The notes below the pieces were generated by a model that was not told the DNA's origin, searched no databases, and saw only the letters and a list, made by a program, of their open reading frames with translations. Positions 9,120 through 17,994 of a DNA stretch of 64,000 bases are shown in pieces (positions within the stretch are counted from its first letter, which is position 1; every line of letters begins with the position of its first letter). The DNA comes from Sphingobacterium sp. UBA7855 (GTDB lineage Bacteria; Bacteroidota; Bacteroidia; Sphingobacteriales; Sphingobacteriaceae), in contig DLST01000017.1 in assembly GCA_002500745.1 (NCBI GenBank), forward strand, positions 62,001 through 126,000, read 5' to 3'. The position numbers and the translations under genes are program-made.

Positions 9120-9989
9120 TTAGGTGTCTAAACAGACATAGGTTTTCAAAGGGGTAAATTCAAATGCCTGTATTTTCTGCCAAGTTGTATTATCGACATT
9201 CTTTTCATAATAAAGCACTCTTCTAAACTCATCGATATCTTCTTTATTGATATCATTCAATCGTGTTAACAGCAGTTTCGCAAAGAATTTATTCACACCT
9301 ATCTCTTTTTTGGGGCGTTCGGAAGAGCAGTTCAGAAAATGGTAAAATAAGCCTCTAAAAGTCATTTCCTCGTTGCCGCCAAGGTAAATGACCTCGGATA
9401 TAAAATTATTTTCCCAAGGCATTTCCCGCAGCCAACGGTATACATCGAGCAGGGGAAGTGGTCTAAATTTTAGGGAAGCTACCCAATTCCAATAAAATAT
9501 AGTTTGCCGTCGGGCAAGCTTAGCAAATATTCGGTTCAGTACACTCTCTTTTCCCACCACACTGCTTTTGATCACAATGGTATATTGTACACGTAAATTT
9601 TCAAAAAGATTGCGCACGGGCTCCAGGAAATCTTCGTCCATTAGCCGCGCGACGTAAATAACACGATTATTGCCTGCCCGCTTACAAAGCTCCACGAAAT
9701 TGCGCAGACCGAGCAATTCAAGCTGAAGCTGTATATCATTATCCAGCGAAGGGACTTGAGTAAAATAAATTCCAAAATTAATATCTGAGATTTCAAAATT
9801 CTCATAAGCCTCACCTTTCCGCAAGAGGTCAAGTTCAAAGAGCTTAGCCGTAACCTGTTCCTTCACGATCCTATTAAAAAGAGATAAGTTGCGGACTAAT
9901 CCCGTCACATCAAAATCGCTGGATTGCAGATAACAGGATGCCCGTCGTCCCAAATAGGTATTTAGCCCGCTGATTAAAACCTTTTTCAT
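9120..9989 (-). CDS. Atypical NAD(P)-binding / epimerase-like protein
   Basis: A 289-residue protein with an N-terminal Rossmann start, KKVLISGLNTYLGRRASCYL, followed by FDVTGLVRN. This resembles extended and atypical short-chain dehydrogenases (NmrA or epimerase-like). The usual TGATGxxG loop is replaced by SGLNTYLG, and no clear YxxxK catalytic pair is visible, so it may bind a nucleotide without being a dehydrogenase. The C-terminal part (after about residue 180) resembles the tail of DUF2867-less SDRs but I do not recognise it firmly. It is divergent from the cryptochrome gene. Confidence 0.6.
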   Translation of the reverse strand: MKKVLISGLNTYLGRRASCYLQSSDFDVTGLVRNLSLFNRIVKEQVTAKLFELDLLRKGEAYENFEISDINFGIYFTQVPSLDNDIQLQLELLGLRNFVELCKRAGNNRVIYVARLMDEDFLEPVRNLFENLRVQYTIVIKSSVVGKESVLNRIFAKLARRQTIFYWNWVASLKFRPLPLLDVYRWLREMPWENNFISEVIYLGGNEEMTFRGLFYHFLNCSSERPKKEIGVNKFFAKLLLTRLNDINKEDIDEFRRVLYYEKNVDNTTWQKIQAFEFTPLKTYVCLDT

Positions 9990-10300
9990 TCGAATGCTCT
10001 ATTTTATGGCTATGAAACCATCCCGATTTTATAATTCGTTCTCACTATATTGGCCATGAAACATGATCCTACCCCGCTAGTAAGCTGTGTTTACTCTGAT
10101 TTTAGAACAGAAAAACGCCAAATAAGTTTAACACTAATTTTTATTTTTTCCGATAAAAAAGCCTACAACAGCTTTATGACAACCGTCATTGTCCTTTTTT
10201 TGTCAATTCATCAATTAATACTTTCAAGAATACAATATCCTTATATATTTGTAAATCTTCTGAAAATAGGCTGCACTAAAAAGTATTTATCTTCACCTCT

Positions 10301-11575
10301 ATGGACAAAAGGGCTACAATGATCTGGTTTCGAAATGATTTAAGACTTCATGACAATGAAGTATTTTATCAAGCTTCTGAAAAAAGTTCATTTATTATCC
10401 CCGTATATTGTTTTGATCCGCGATATTTCGACCGAAATCAGTTTGGCAACTTGAAGACTGGTGTGCTGCGGGCGGCCTTTGTTATCGAAGCGGTTACGGC
10501 ACTAAAAGAAAAATTAAAGAGCCATGGTAGCGACTTGTTGACTTATGTGGGCAAGCCCGAGGACATTATTCCTAGAATCGCACAAAAGTATCAAGTTCAC
10601 GAAGTTTATCACCACCGCGAAGTAGCTCTTCGGGAGACCTCTATTTCCGAAAAAGTAGAAAGTGGACTTTGGAGCAGCAAAATAAATCTCCGTCATTTCA
10701 TCGGTCATACCCTTTATCACAAAGAAGACCTTCCATTTCCAATTAAGGATATACCCAATGCTTTTTCTGTTTTCAAGAAAAAAGTTGAGCGGGAAAGTTT
10801 AGTTCGGCAACCGATTCCATTACCGACCAACTTCCTTACGCCACCCCATTTAGAGGACACCAAAATTCCCTCACTGAAAGACTTAGGTTATTCAGCGGAG
10901 GAGATCAAATCTGTTGACGACATTTACATTCTCGGAGGCGAAGACACCGCACTCAGTATTATGCATGCGTTATTGTCAACCTACCCAGAGACGGATCAGG
11001 ATCCACTCATCCTCGGTCCTTTTATTGCCTCAGGCGCCTTATCCCCTATCCTCTTATATCAAAATATCAAAAAATTGGGTGAAGGTAAAAAGGACAAACG
11101 GTTTGAGAAGATTATTGACATCCTTCTTTGGCGTGATTATTTTAGGTTTATGCTAAAAAAATATCCGAATATATTTTTTAAATCGCAAGGCTTTACTACC
11201 AGTGCACCGCAGGGTTTTCCAACCGCAGACGGCGATGACCAACGATTTGATAAATGGAAATCAGGCCGTACAGAAAATGATTTTATAAATAGTGTGATGA
11301 TTCAATTGCAGAAGACGGGCTACATTCCCTATCAAGCACGCTTTATTGCAGCCAGCTATTTGGTGCATGAGTACGGTGTCAATTGGCTTCGTGGAGCTTC
11401 TTGGTATGAGGAGCACCTGCTGGACTATTCTCCTGCCACCGTATATGGACAGTGGTCTCATGTCGCTGGCGTAGGTACGAGTGAAAAGGATAATAAGGCA
11501 CTGGATTGGCAAAAATTGATTAAAACTCATTTCCCGAATGGGCTTCCAAAACTGGATGAAATAATGGTTAAATAA
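10301..11575 (+). CDS. DASH-family cryptochrome / deoxyribodipyrimidine photolyase
   Basis: A flavoprotein of the photolyase-cryptochrome superfamily, DASH type, that uses blue light to repair pyrimidine dimers, mainly in single-stranded or looped DNA. The N-terminal antenna domain begins IWFRNDLRLHDNE. The FAD-binding half has LLWRDYFRFMLKKYPNIFF, the QKTGYIPYQARFIAASYLVHEYG helix and the YGQWSHVAGVGTSEKDNKA signature, which is typical for DASH members. The length of 424 residues is usual for bacterial members. A second ATG six codons in (10319), immediately before IWFRND, is an alternative start. A neighbouring hairpin ends the transcript. Confidence 0.9.
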   Translation: MDKRATMIWFRNDLRLHDNEVFYQASEKSSFIIPVYCFDPRYFDRNQFGNLKTGVLRAAFVIEAVTALKEKLKSHGSDLLTYVGKPEDIIPRIAQKYQVHEVYHHREVALRETSISEKVESGLWSSKINLRHFIGHTLYHKEDLPFPIKDIPNAFSVFKKKVERESLVRQPIPLPTNFLTPPHLEDTKIPSLKDLGYSAEEIKSVDDIYILGGEDTALSIMHALLSTYPETDQDPLILGPFIASGALSPILLYQNIKKLGEGKKDKRFEKIIDILLWRDYFRFMLKKYPNIFFKSQGFTTSAPQGFPTADGDDQRFDKWKSGRTENDFINSVMIQLQKTGYIPYQARFIAASYLVHEYGVNWLRGASWYEEHLLDYSPATVYGQWSHVAGVGTSEKDNKALDWQKLIKTHFPNGLPKLDEIMVK

Positions 11576-11580
11576 ATCTT

Positions 11581-11603
11581 CGTCGGAAATAAATATTCCG
11601 ACG
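11581..11603 (+). terminator. Hairpin after the cryptochrome gene
   Basis: An 8-base perfect stem CGTCGGAA / TTCCGACG lies six bases after the stop codon. The T run follows only after GGAAAAGG, so it is a weak or atypical terminator. Confidence 0.5.
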
Positions 11604-11722
11604 GAAAAGGTCTTTTTAGCACCCCGGAATCTCCTTTAAAGTCGTGCTAAAAATGTTAAGAATTGGATAGATTTATTGATTAAATTATTCAATTTCAGTA
11701 TTAGAAACTCTTTTTTTATTCA

Positions 11723-11730
11723 TAACTTTG
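11723..11730 (+). promoter_or_regulatory. Probable sucA promoter -7 box
   Basis: TAACTTTG fits the Bacteroidota -7 consensus TAnnTTTG exactly and lies 26 bases before the sucA start. No good TTTG -33 element is visible at the normal distance. Confidence 0.55.
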
Positions 11731-11755
11731 ACAAATTTCATAGTTTTAATTGTAA

Positions 11756-14497
11756 ATGGACAATCTGACATATTTGAGTAATGCTGATTCGGCTTATGTC
11801 GATGGCTTATATCAATCGTACAAGCAAGATCCCCAATCGGTAGATTTCGGATGGCAAAAATTCTTTGAAGGTTTTGATTTCGGTCAAAATGCTGGTGGAA
11901 CAACAAGTTCAGTAGGTGAAGCTACCCCTGAGCACGTTTTGAAAGAAATCAACGTGCTGAACATGATTAACGGCTACCGCGATCGTGGCCACCTATTCAC
12001 ACACACAAATCCTGTGCGTGAGCGACGTAAATACTATCCTGGCAAGGAATTGGAGACATTTGGTCTTGCTGAAGCAGACATGAGTACGGTTTTCAATGCC
12101 GGTGTTGAAGTAGGATTAGGTCCAGCAACATTAAAAGACATCCGTCAATTGGTAGAGGATACTTACTGCCGTTCCATTGGTGCAGAATTCAAATATATCC
12201 GTAACCCAGAAAAAATTAAATGGTTACAGGACCGTATGGAAGCGGATCGTAACATGCCTAAATTCTCTTTAGATACCAAAAAGAGGATCTTAAACAAATT
12301 AAACCATGCTGTCGTATTCGAAAACTTTTTGGGTACTAAGTTTTTAGGTCAAAAACGTTTCTCACTTGAAGGTGCCGAAAGTTTAATTCCTGCGCTAGAT
12401 TCAGTTATCGAAAAAGGAGCAGAAATCGGTATTCAGGAATTTGTTATTGGTATGGCTCACCGTGGCCGTCTCAATGTACTGACCAATATTATGGGTAAAT
12501 CTTACAAGTCAGTATTCTCTGAATTTGAAGGTAAGACTTATGCCGACGATCCCGAAGTGAACTTTGGTGGGGACGTAAAATACCACTTGGGTTTCTCTTC
12601 TGAAGTCAAAACCAACGATGGCAAATCTGTTCACCTAAGTTTGGCTCCTAACCCTTCGCACCTGGAAACGGTAGATCCAATTGTAGAAGGTATGGTACGT
12701 TCGAAAATCGACTTCAAATACGATGGTGATTCATCGAAAATTGCACCGATCATCATCCATGGTGATGCGGCAATTGCTGGCCAGGGTGTCGTGTATGAAG
12801 TAACCCAGATGTCTAAACTAGATGGTTACAAAACTGGTGGTACTGTACATATTGTCATCAACAACCAGATCGGATTTACAACAAACTACAAGGATGCCCG
12901 TTCGGGTACATATTGTACCGACGTTGCAAAAATCACTTCTTCACCCGTATTCCATGTCAACGGTGATGATGCTGAAGCAGTGGTATACGCCATCAATTTA
13001 GCTGTAGAGTACCGTCAGAAATACAAAACTGACGTCTTTATCGATCTTTTATGTTATAGAAGATTTGGACATAATGAGGCCGATGAACCAAAATTCACGC
13101 AGCCATTGTTGTACAAACTTATCGATAAGCATCCCAACCCGAAAGAAGTTTATGCTAAAAAATTAATTTCCGAAGGAAGTATTGACGAAGCATATTCCAA
13201 AACTATCGAGAAGGAATTTAAAGCTGCACTACAGACTAAATTTGAGGAATCTAAAACAGTTGAGGTATTGACTGAAGAGATTCCGATGTTTAAAGGTGCA
13301 TGGGAAGGATTGCGTCCTGCTAAAAAGGGTGAAGTATTAACAACATCCGATAAAACCAAAGTTGCAAAGGATTTATTTTTGAAATTAGCAAAAGAAATTA
13401 CAACCTTACCTGCTGACAAAAAATTCTTCCGTAAGATTACGCGTTTATTTGAAGACCGTGCCAAAATGATCGATACGGATTCATACGATTGGGCAATGGG
13501 CGAATTGATGGCTTACGCGACATTATTGGATCAAGGTAACCGTGTACGTATCTCGGGACAAGATGTGCAACGCGGCACATTCTCACACCGTCATGCGGTA
13601 TTGACGCTTGAAGATTCAGAAGAAAAATATGTTCCTCTAGCTCATGTGAAAGGGGGCGATAAATTCTCCATCTATAACTCCTTACTTTCCGAGTACGCTG
13701 TTTTGGGTTTTGAATATGGCTATGCATCCTCTAACCCCAATTCATTGACCATTTGGGAAGCGCAATTCGGAGATTTTTATAACGGTGCTCAAATCATTGT
13801 AGATCAATATCTATCCAGTGCGGAGACGAAATGGAAACGCTCCAACGGATTGGTGATGATGCTTCCTCACGGTATGGAGGGTCAAGGTCCTGAGCACTCT
13901 TCAGCACGTATCGAAAGATTCTTGGAGCTATGCGCAGATGAAAATATGATCTTAGCCAACTGTACTTTACCTGCAAACTACTTCCATTTGTTGCGTCGTC
14001 AACTGGTTCGCGAGTTCCGCAAACCATTGATTGTATTTACACCAAAATCATTGTTGCGTCATCCGAAAGTCGTGTCGCCTTTAAAAGACTTTACAGAAGG
14101 TGTTTTCCAGGAGGTAATCGACGATGTCAATGTTTCAGCAGAAGATGTTAAACGCGTATTGTTCTGTTCTGGTAAAGTGTACTACGACTTATTAGAAAAA
14201 CAAGAGGCGGATAAGCGCAAAGATGTTGCTATCGTTCGTATCGAGCAGTTGTTTCCGATCCCTACAGATCAATTGAAAGCAATCCGCAAAAAATACACAA
14301 AAGCAAAAGAGTTTGTCTGGGTTCAGGAAGAAAACGAAAACATGGGCGCCTGGTCTTATTATTGCCGTAAACTCATGGGTACTGAAATTGCATTTACAGG
14401 TTTTGTTGCCCGTAAAGAAAGTGGAAGTACAGCTACGGGTTACATGAAACAACACGTTGCACAACAAGCAGCAATCTTAAATAAATCATTCGAATAA
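11756..14497 (+). CDS. sucA: 2-oxoglutarate dehydrogenase E1 component
   Basis: Thiamine-diphosphate-dependent E1 of the 2-oxoglutarate dehydrogenase complex. It decarboxylates 2-oxoglutarate in the TCA cycle and passes the succinyl group to the lipoyl arm of E2. The length of 913 residues is normal. Landmarks include the N-terminal YVDGLYQSYKQDPQSVD helix that contacts E2, GMAHRGRLNVL near residue 232, HGDAAIAGQGVVYE near 335, and the transketolase-like C-terminal half with GMEGQGPEHSSARIERFL. It is followed by sucB after 63 bases that contain a strong hairpin. No E3 gene is nearby. Confidence 0.97.
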   Translation: MDNLTYLSNADSAYVDGLYQSYKQDPQSVDFGWQKFFEGFDFGQNAGGTTSSVGEATPEHVLKEINVLNMINGYRDRGHLFTHTNPVRERRKYYPGKELETFGLAEADMSTVFNAGVEVGLGPATLKDIRQLVEDTYCRSIGAEFKYIRNPEKIKWLQDRMEADRNMPKFSLDTKKRILNKLNHAVVFENFLGTKFLGQKRFSLEGAESLIPALDSVIEKGAEIGIQEFVIGMAHRGRLNVLTNIMGKSYKSVFSEFEGKTYADDPEVNFGGDVKYHLGFSSEVKTNDGKSVHLSLAPNPSHLETVDPIVEGMVRSKIDFKYDGDSSKIAPIIIHGDAAIAGQGVVYEVTQMSKLDGYKTGGTVHIVINNQIGFTTNYKDARSGTYCTDVAKITSSPVFHVNGDDAEAVVYAINLAVEYRQKYKTDVFIDLLCYRRFGHNEADEPKFTQPLLYKLIDKHPNPKEVYAKKLISEGSIDEAYSKTIEKEFKAALQTKFEESKTVEVLTEEIPMFKGAWEGLRPAKKGEVLTTSDKTKVAKDLFLKLAKEITTLPADKKFFRKITRLFEDRAKMIDTDSYDWAMGELMAYATLLDQGNRVRISGQDVQRGTFSHRHAVLTLEDSEEKYVPLAHVKGGDKFSIYNSLLSEYAVLGFEYGYASSNPNSLTIWEAQFGDFYNGAQIIVDQYLSSAETKWKRSNGLVMMLPHGMEGQGPEHSSARIERFLELCADENMILANCTLPANYFHLLRRQLVREFRKPLIVFTPKSLLRHPKVVSPLKDFTEGVFQEVIDDVNVSAEDVKRVLFCSGKVYYDLLEKQEADKRKDVAIVRIEQLFPIPTDQLKAIRKKYTKAKEFVWVQEENENMGAWSYYCRKLMGTEIAFTGFVARKESGSTATGYMKQHVAQQAAILNKSFE

Positions 14498-14511
14498 AAA
14501 CAATTTAAAAT

Positions 14512-14541
14512 CAATTGCGTCCTATAGCTAGGGCGCAATTG
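14512..14541 (+). other. Intercistronic hairpin between sucA and sucB
   Basis: A 13-base-pair stem with one G-T wobble pair (CAATTGCGTCCTA / TAGGGCGCAATTG) and a four-base loop TAGC fills the gap between the two genes. There is no T run after it. It may be a partial terminator or an RNA-processing and stability element that sets the E1:E2 ratio. Confidence 0.75.
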
Positions 14542-14560
14542 TCAATAAATAACAATATAT

Positions 14561-15796
14561 ATGAGCTTAGAAATTAAAGTACCAACCGTAGGTGAATCAA
14601 TCACGGAGGTAACCTTATCACAATGGTTGAAACAAGATGGCGATTATGTGGAGATGGATGAAAACATCGCCGAACTGGAATCAGACAAAGCAACGTTTGA
14701 ATTACCAGCTGAAAAAGCAGGTATCTTAAGAATCATTGCACAAGAAGGTGATACTTTAGAAATCGGTGCTGTTGTTTGTACAATTGAAGAGGGTGATGCC
14801 CCTACAGGCGATTCAGCTCCAGCTGCTGCCCCTGCTAAGGAAGCATCATCAACTGCTGCTCCAGCGGCTGCCGCGAAAGACGAAGATCCAGATAGCTATG
14901 CTGCTGGTACAGCTTCTCCTGCTGCTGCAAAAATCTTAAGAGAAAAAGGAATTGATGCTTCTACAATAAAAGGAACAGGTAAAGAAGGACGAATCACAAA
15001 AGAAGATGCCGAAAAAGCTCAACCTGTTGCTAAAGCTGCAGCACCTGCGGCAAAACCTGCTGCTGCTGCTGCACCAGCTGCCCCAGTCGCTGGTTCTAGA
15101 AATGAACGTCGTGAGAAATTATCTTCCTTACGTAAAACGATCGCAAAACGTTTAGTCGCGGTTAAAAATGAAACAGCGATGTTGACAACATTCAATGAAG
15201 TCAATATGCAGCCGATCATGGATTTACGCGCCAAATATAAAGATACTTTTAAAGAGAAATTTGGTATTGGTCTTGGCTTCATGTCATTCTTTACTAAAGC
15301 AGTAACCACTGCGTTAGCTGAATGGCCTGCTGTCAATGCACGTATCGAGGATAACGAGATTGTATATTCTGATTTCGCAGATGTTTCAATCGCGGTTTCT
15401 GCCCCTAAAGGATTGGTAGTTCCAGTTATTCGTAATGCAGATGCCATGTCATTGGAGCAGATCGAAAAAGCAATTGCTGCTTTAGCGGGTAAGGCACGTG
15501 ACAACAAATTAACGATCGATGAAATGACCGGTGGTACATTTACAATTACCAACGGCGGTGTATTCGGATCAATGATGTCTACGCCGATCATCAACGCGCC
15601 ACAATCGGCAATCTTGGGTATGCACAACATCATCCAACGTCCTATTGCTGAAAATGGTCAGGTGGTGATCCGTCCAATGATGTATATTGCACTTTCTTAT
15701 GATCACCGCATCATCGATGGTCGTGAATCAGTTAGCTTCTTGGTTCGTGTAAAACAATTATTGGAAGATCCAGCTCGTTTATTGTTGGGTGTTTAA
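14561..15796 (+). CDS. sucB: Dihydrolipoyllysine succinyltransferase, E2 of 2-oxoglutarate dehydrogenase
   Basis: Core E2 enzyme that transfers the succinyl group from its lipoyl lysine to CoA. It has an N-terminal lipoyl domain (residues 1-80) with the modified lysine in [11 protein letters not shown] near residue 43, an Ala/Pro-rich linker, a short E1/E3-binding domain around residues 115-155 ([11 protein letters not shown]), a second Ala/Pro linker, and the catalytic acyltransferase domain from about residue 180. That domain ends with the active-site motif [11 protein letters not shown] near residue 380. The Ala-rich linkers are longer than the average but normal. It follows sucA and has a strong terminator after it. 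Confidence 0.97.
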   Translation: MSLEIKVPTVGESITEVTLSQWLKQDGDYVEMDENIAELESDKATFELPAEKAGILRIIAQEGDTLEIGAVVCTIEEGDAPTGDSAPAAAPAKEASSTAAPAAAAKDEDPDSYAAGTASPAAAKILREKGIDASTIKGTGKEGRITKEDAEKAQPVAKAAAPAAKPAAAAAPAAPVAGSRNERREKLSSLRKTIAKRLVAVKNETAMLTTFNEVNMQPIMDLRAKYKDTFKEKFGIGLGFMSFFTKAVTTALAEWPAVNARIEDNEIVYSDFADVSIAVSAPKGLVVPVIRNADAMSLEQIEKAIAALAGKARDNKLTIDEMTGGTFTITNGGVFGSMMSTPIINAPQSAILGMHNIIQRPIAENGQVVIRPMMYIALSYDHRIIDGRESVSFLVRVKQLLEDPARLLLGV

Positions 15797-15819
15797 ACCT
15801 CAATAAAATTGGAAATATA

Positions 15820-15853
15820 AAAGACCTATGCTTTGCGGCATGGGTCTTTTTTT
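15820..15853 (+). terminator. Terminator of sucA-sucB
   Basis: The stem AAAGACCTATGC / GCATGGGTCTTT, with a short loop and one wobble pair, is followed by eight T residues. Confidence 0.9.
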
Positions 15854-16064
15854 TAGCAAGATAGCCAATTTATACCTATCGAACCCATCTGCTCGCTCTG
15901 ATCGGAACAATAGCGCTGCTATACCTTCATATCCGATGTAGCTATCTAAAAGCCCAAAGTCACAAAAACCGTTTTGCATCGCTAATTGGGAACCTGATTA
16001 TACCAAGTTCCTTCTAATTATTACCGACAGAATCATCCGATTTAAGTCCTGCAAATAATAGATG

Positions 16065-17990
16065 CTATTTTTTAAAAGTTAGCTTGTTTTCAATCATACG
16101 GTTGTTATACTGTTGAATAAAAGCTTTCATCTTGGTCTCCATCGTATCTAATACAGCGGGATGCTGTTTTAGCAGATCCTGTTTCATCAATCGGTCCTTC
16201 TTTAGATCGTAAAATGATGTCACTTTCAAGCCGTCATACGACATCATATAATCTTTATAGTAGAGGTTATAGCTTCCTGAGTTATTATTAAGCACAAAAT
16301 TATCCTTACCCGATTTGAAAGCATCCGACCCGAATGCAAAATACGGTTCATCGTAGTGCAGATAATTTAAAATCGTCGGCATAATATCAATTTGTTGCAC
16401 CAGCTTATCTGCTTTACCCACCAGATTATCGCCTGGCGCATAGAATATGATAGGAATCTGAAAGCCTCCAGCTGTGGTCTGATATTCCGGCAGGTAGCTT
16501 ACAGTAGCATGGTCTGCACAAATCACGAACACGGTGTTGTTGTACCACGGCATTTTAGATGCTGTGGCAAAAAATTCGCGCAGCGCATTATCGGTATATC
16601 CGATGGGCTCTTGTACAGGCAAAGGTCCTTTGGGAAATTTTCCCTGATATTTTTCGGGTACTTTAAAGGGATGATGTGAGGATAATGAGAAGAAACTGGC
16701 GAAAAATGGCTGATGAAAAGTATTGATCTTGTTTGCTACAAACTGTAAAAAAGGTTCATCCCAAATTCCCCATATGCCATCAAAGTCCGCATCATTGTTA
16801 TATTCATTCTTACCAAAATAATGCTGAATGCCGGCCAATTTCATATAAGCCGAAAATCCCATACTTCCATTAGGTGCGCCGTGGAAAAATGCCGTCTCAT
16901 ACCCCTTCTTACCCAACAGCTTCGCTAAGCTCGTGGTTTCATTGCCCGAATATATCGAAAGTACAAAAGGTTCACCTATCGAAGGAATGCCGGTAATCAC
17001 GGATGGTAATGCATCAATTGACTTACGCCCATTGGCATACGTATCTGTAAAAGTGTACGCATGGCGGATCAATGAATCCAAAAAAGGCGTGTAACCTTTG
17101 TACTTTCCACCTTGAATATCTTTGTTCAATTCACCAAAATGCTCTTTTGCGAAACTTTCCAAAATCAGAACGACGACATTCTTCTTTGTAAAAGGCTGTT
17201 CCTTTTTGGGTAGATGAATAGGATTGTATACCTGTTGAAGCTCCTGTTCGGAATAATAATGCACCGGTTTAAGACTGACAGCCTTTAATGTTTTTAATAT
17301 ACTAAATGGCGTGTTCAGTACGATATTCATTTCCTCTGGAGTTTCCACATAATCTCCGGCATTGCTTAACGTAATGGGACGCGTGCTATGGGCCCATCCT
17401 CCACGTACCCCGCCGATGAAAAGAAAGGCGGTCAATAGAAACAAAGGTACTTGGATCAAAAATGACTTCCAGTTATATTTCGTGATCTTTTCCAGCTGAA
17501 TAAGCTGATAGGATCTCATCAGGCCATACACGATAAGAGCCAATAGTACGATAAGATACCAATAGTCCAAACAAAAATCAAAGGCTAGCTTCACCAAGTT
17601 AGATTCATTTGAAAATTGATCGATTACTGTGCCCGTGGTTCTTTTGAGTGTAAAGGGATAATAGGCAAAATCAATCAGGTTCAAGGCTATTCCGATTGAA
17701 TTGACCACAACGAATATCCATTTGGCAACTTGCTGATAAATCCGGTTATCCTTAAACGGTCCCGGGACAGTCATCATTACAATATAAAGAATATTTAAAT
17801 AGAGCAGTGCTACAATGTCGAAACGCACACCACCGGCAAACATCACCAGGAGCTTACCCGCATCGACGTGCGGAAATAAGGAGGCATTGCTGCCATAAAA
17901 CCCCAATCTTAACAACGCATAAATGACCAAAAGAAAGATAAAACGAATTGCGACAGCAAAATACGGTGCAAGTACTCCCTTTAATTTCAT
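16065..17990 (-). CDS. LtaS-like sulfatase-family membrane protein (first copy)
   Basis: A membrane enzyme of the alkaline phosphatase/sulfatase superfamily, LTA-synthase-like. Five hydrophobic segments occupy roughly residues 1-215, followed by an extracytoplasmic sulfatase domain. Metal or active-site landmarks are VLILESFAKEHFGE, the nucleophile region NGRKSIDALPS, and CADHATVS. The predicted nucleophile is Ser, where S. aureus LtaS has Thr. Gram-negative Bacteroidota lack lipoteichoic acid, so the protein may instead transfer phosphoglycerol or phosphoethanolamine to a glycan or lipid. It starts four bases after the stop of the upstream paralogue, so the two form an operon. Confidence 0.85.
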   Translation of the reverse strand: MKLKGVLAPYFAVAIRFIFLLVIYALLRLGFYGSNASLFPHVDAGKLLVMFAGGVRFDIVALLYLNILYIVMMTVPGPFKDNRIYQQVAKWIFVVVNSIGIALNLIDFAYYPFTLKRTTGTVIDQFSNESNLVKLAFDFCLDYWYLIVLLALIVYGLMRSYQLIQLEKITKYNWKSFLIQVPLFLLTAFLFIGGVRGGWAHSTRPITLSNAGDYVETPEEMNIVLNTPFSILKTLKAVSLKPVHYYSEQELQQVYNPIHLPKKEQPFTKKNVVVLILESFAKEHFGELNKDIQGGKYKGYTPFLDSLIRHAYTFTDTYANGRKSIDALPSVITGIPSIGEPFVLSIYSGNETTSLAKLLGKKGYETAFFHGAPNGSMGFSAYMKLAGIQHYFGKNEYNNDADFDGIWGIWDEPFLQFVANKINTFHQPFFASFFSLSSHHPFKVPEKYQGKFPKGPLPVQEPIGYTDNALREFFATASKMPWYNNTVFVICADHATVSYLPEYQTTAGGFQIPIIFYAPGDNLVGKADKLVQQIDIMPTILNYLHYDEPYFAFGSDAFKSGKDNFVLNNNSGSYNLYYKDYMMSYDGLKVTSFYDLKKDRLMKQDLLKQHPAVLDTMETKMKAFIQQYNNRMIENKLTFKK

Positions 17991-17994
17991 AGTC

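Noticed and set aside
10050..10322. Open frame of 90 codons before the cryptochrome gene
   Set aside because: It has low complexity and hydrophobic composition typical of translated AT-rich intergenic DNA, and it overlaps the cryptochrome start.
15019..15633. Long antisense frame within sucB
   Set aside because: It is a shadow of the Ala-rich and conserved coding sequence, with no start signals and no family.
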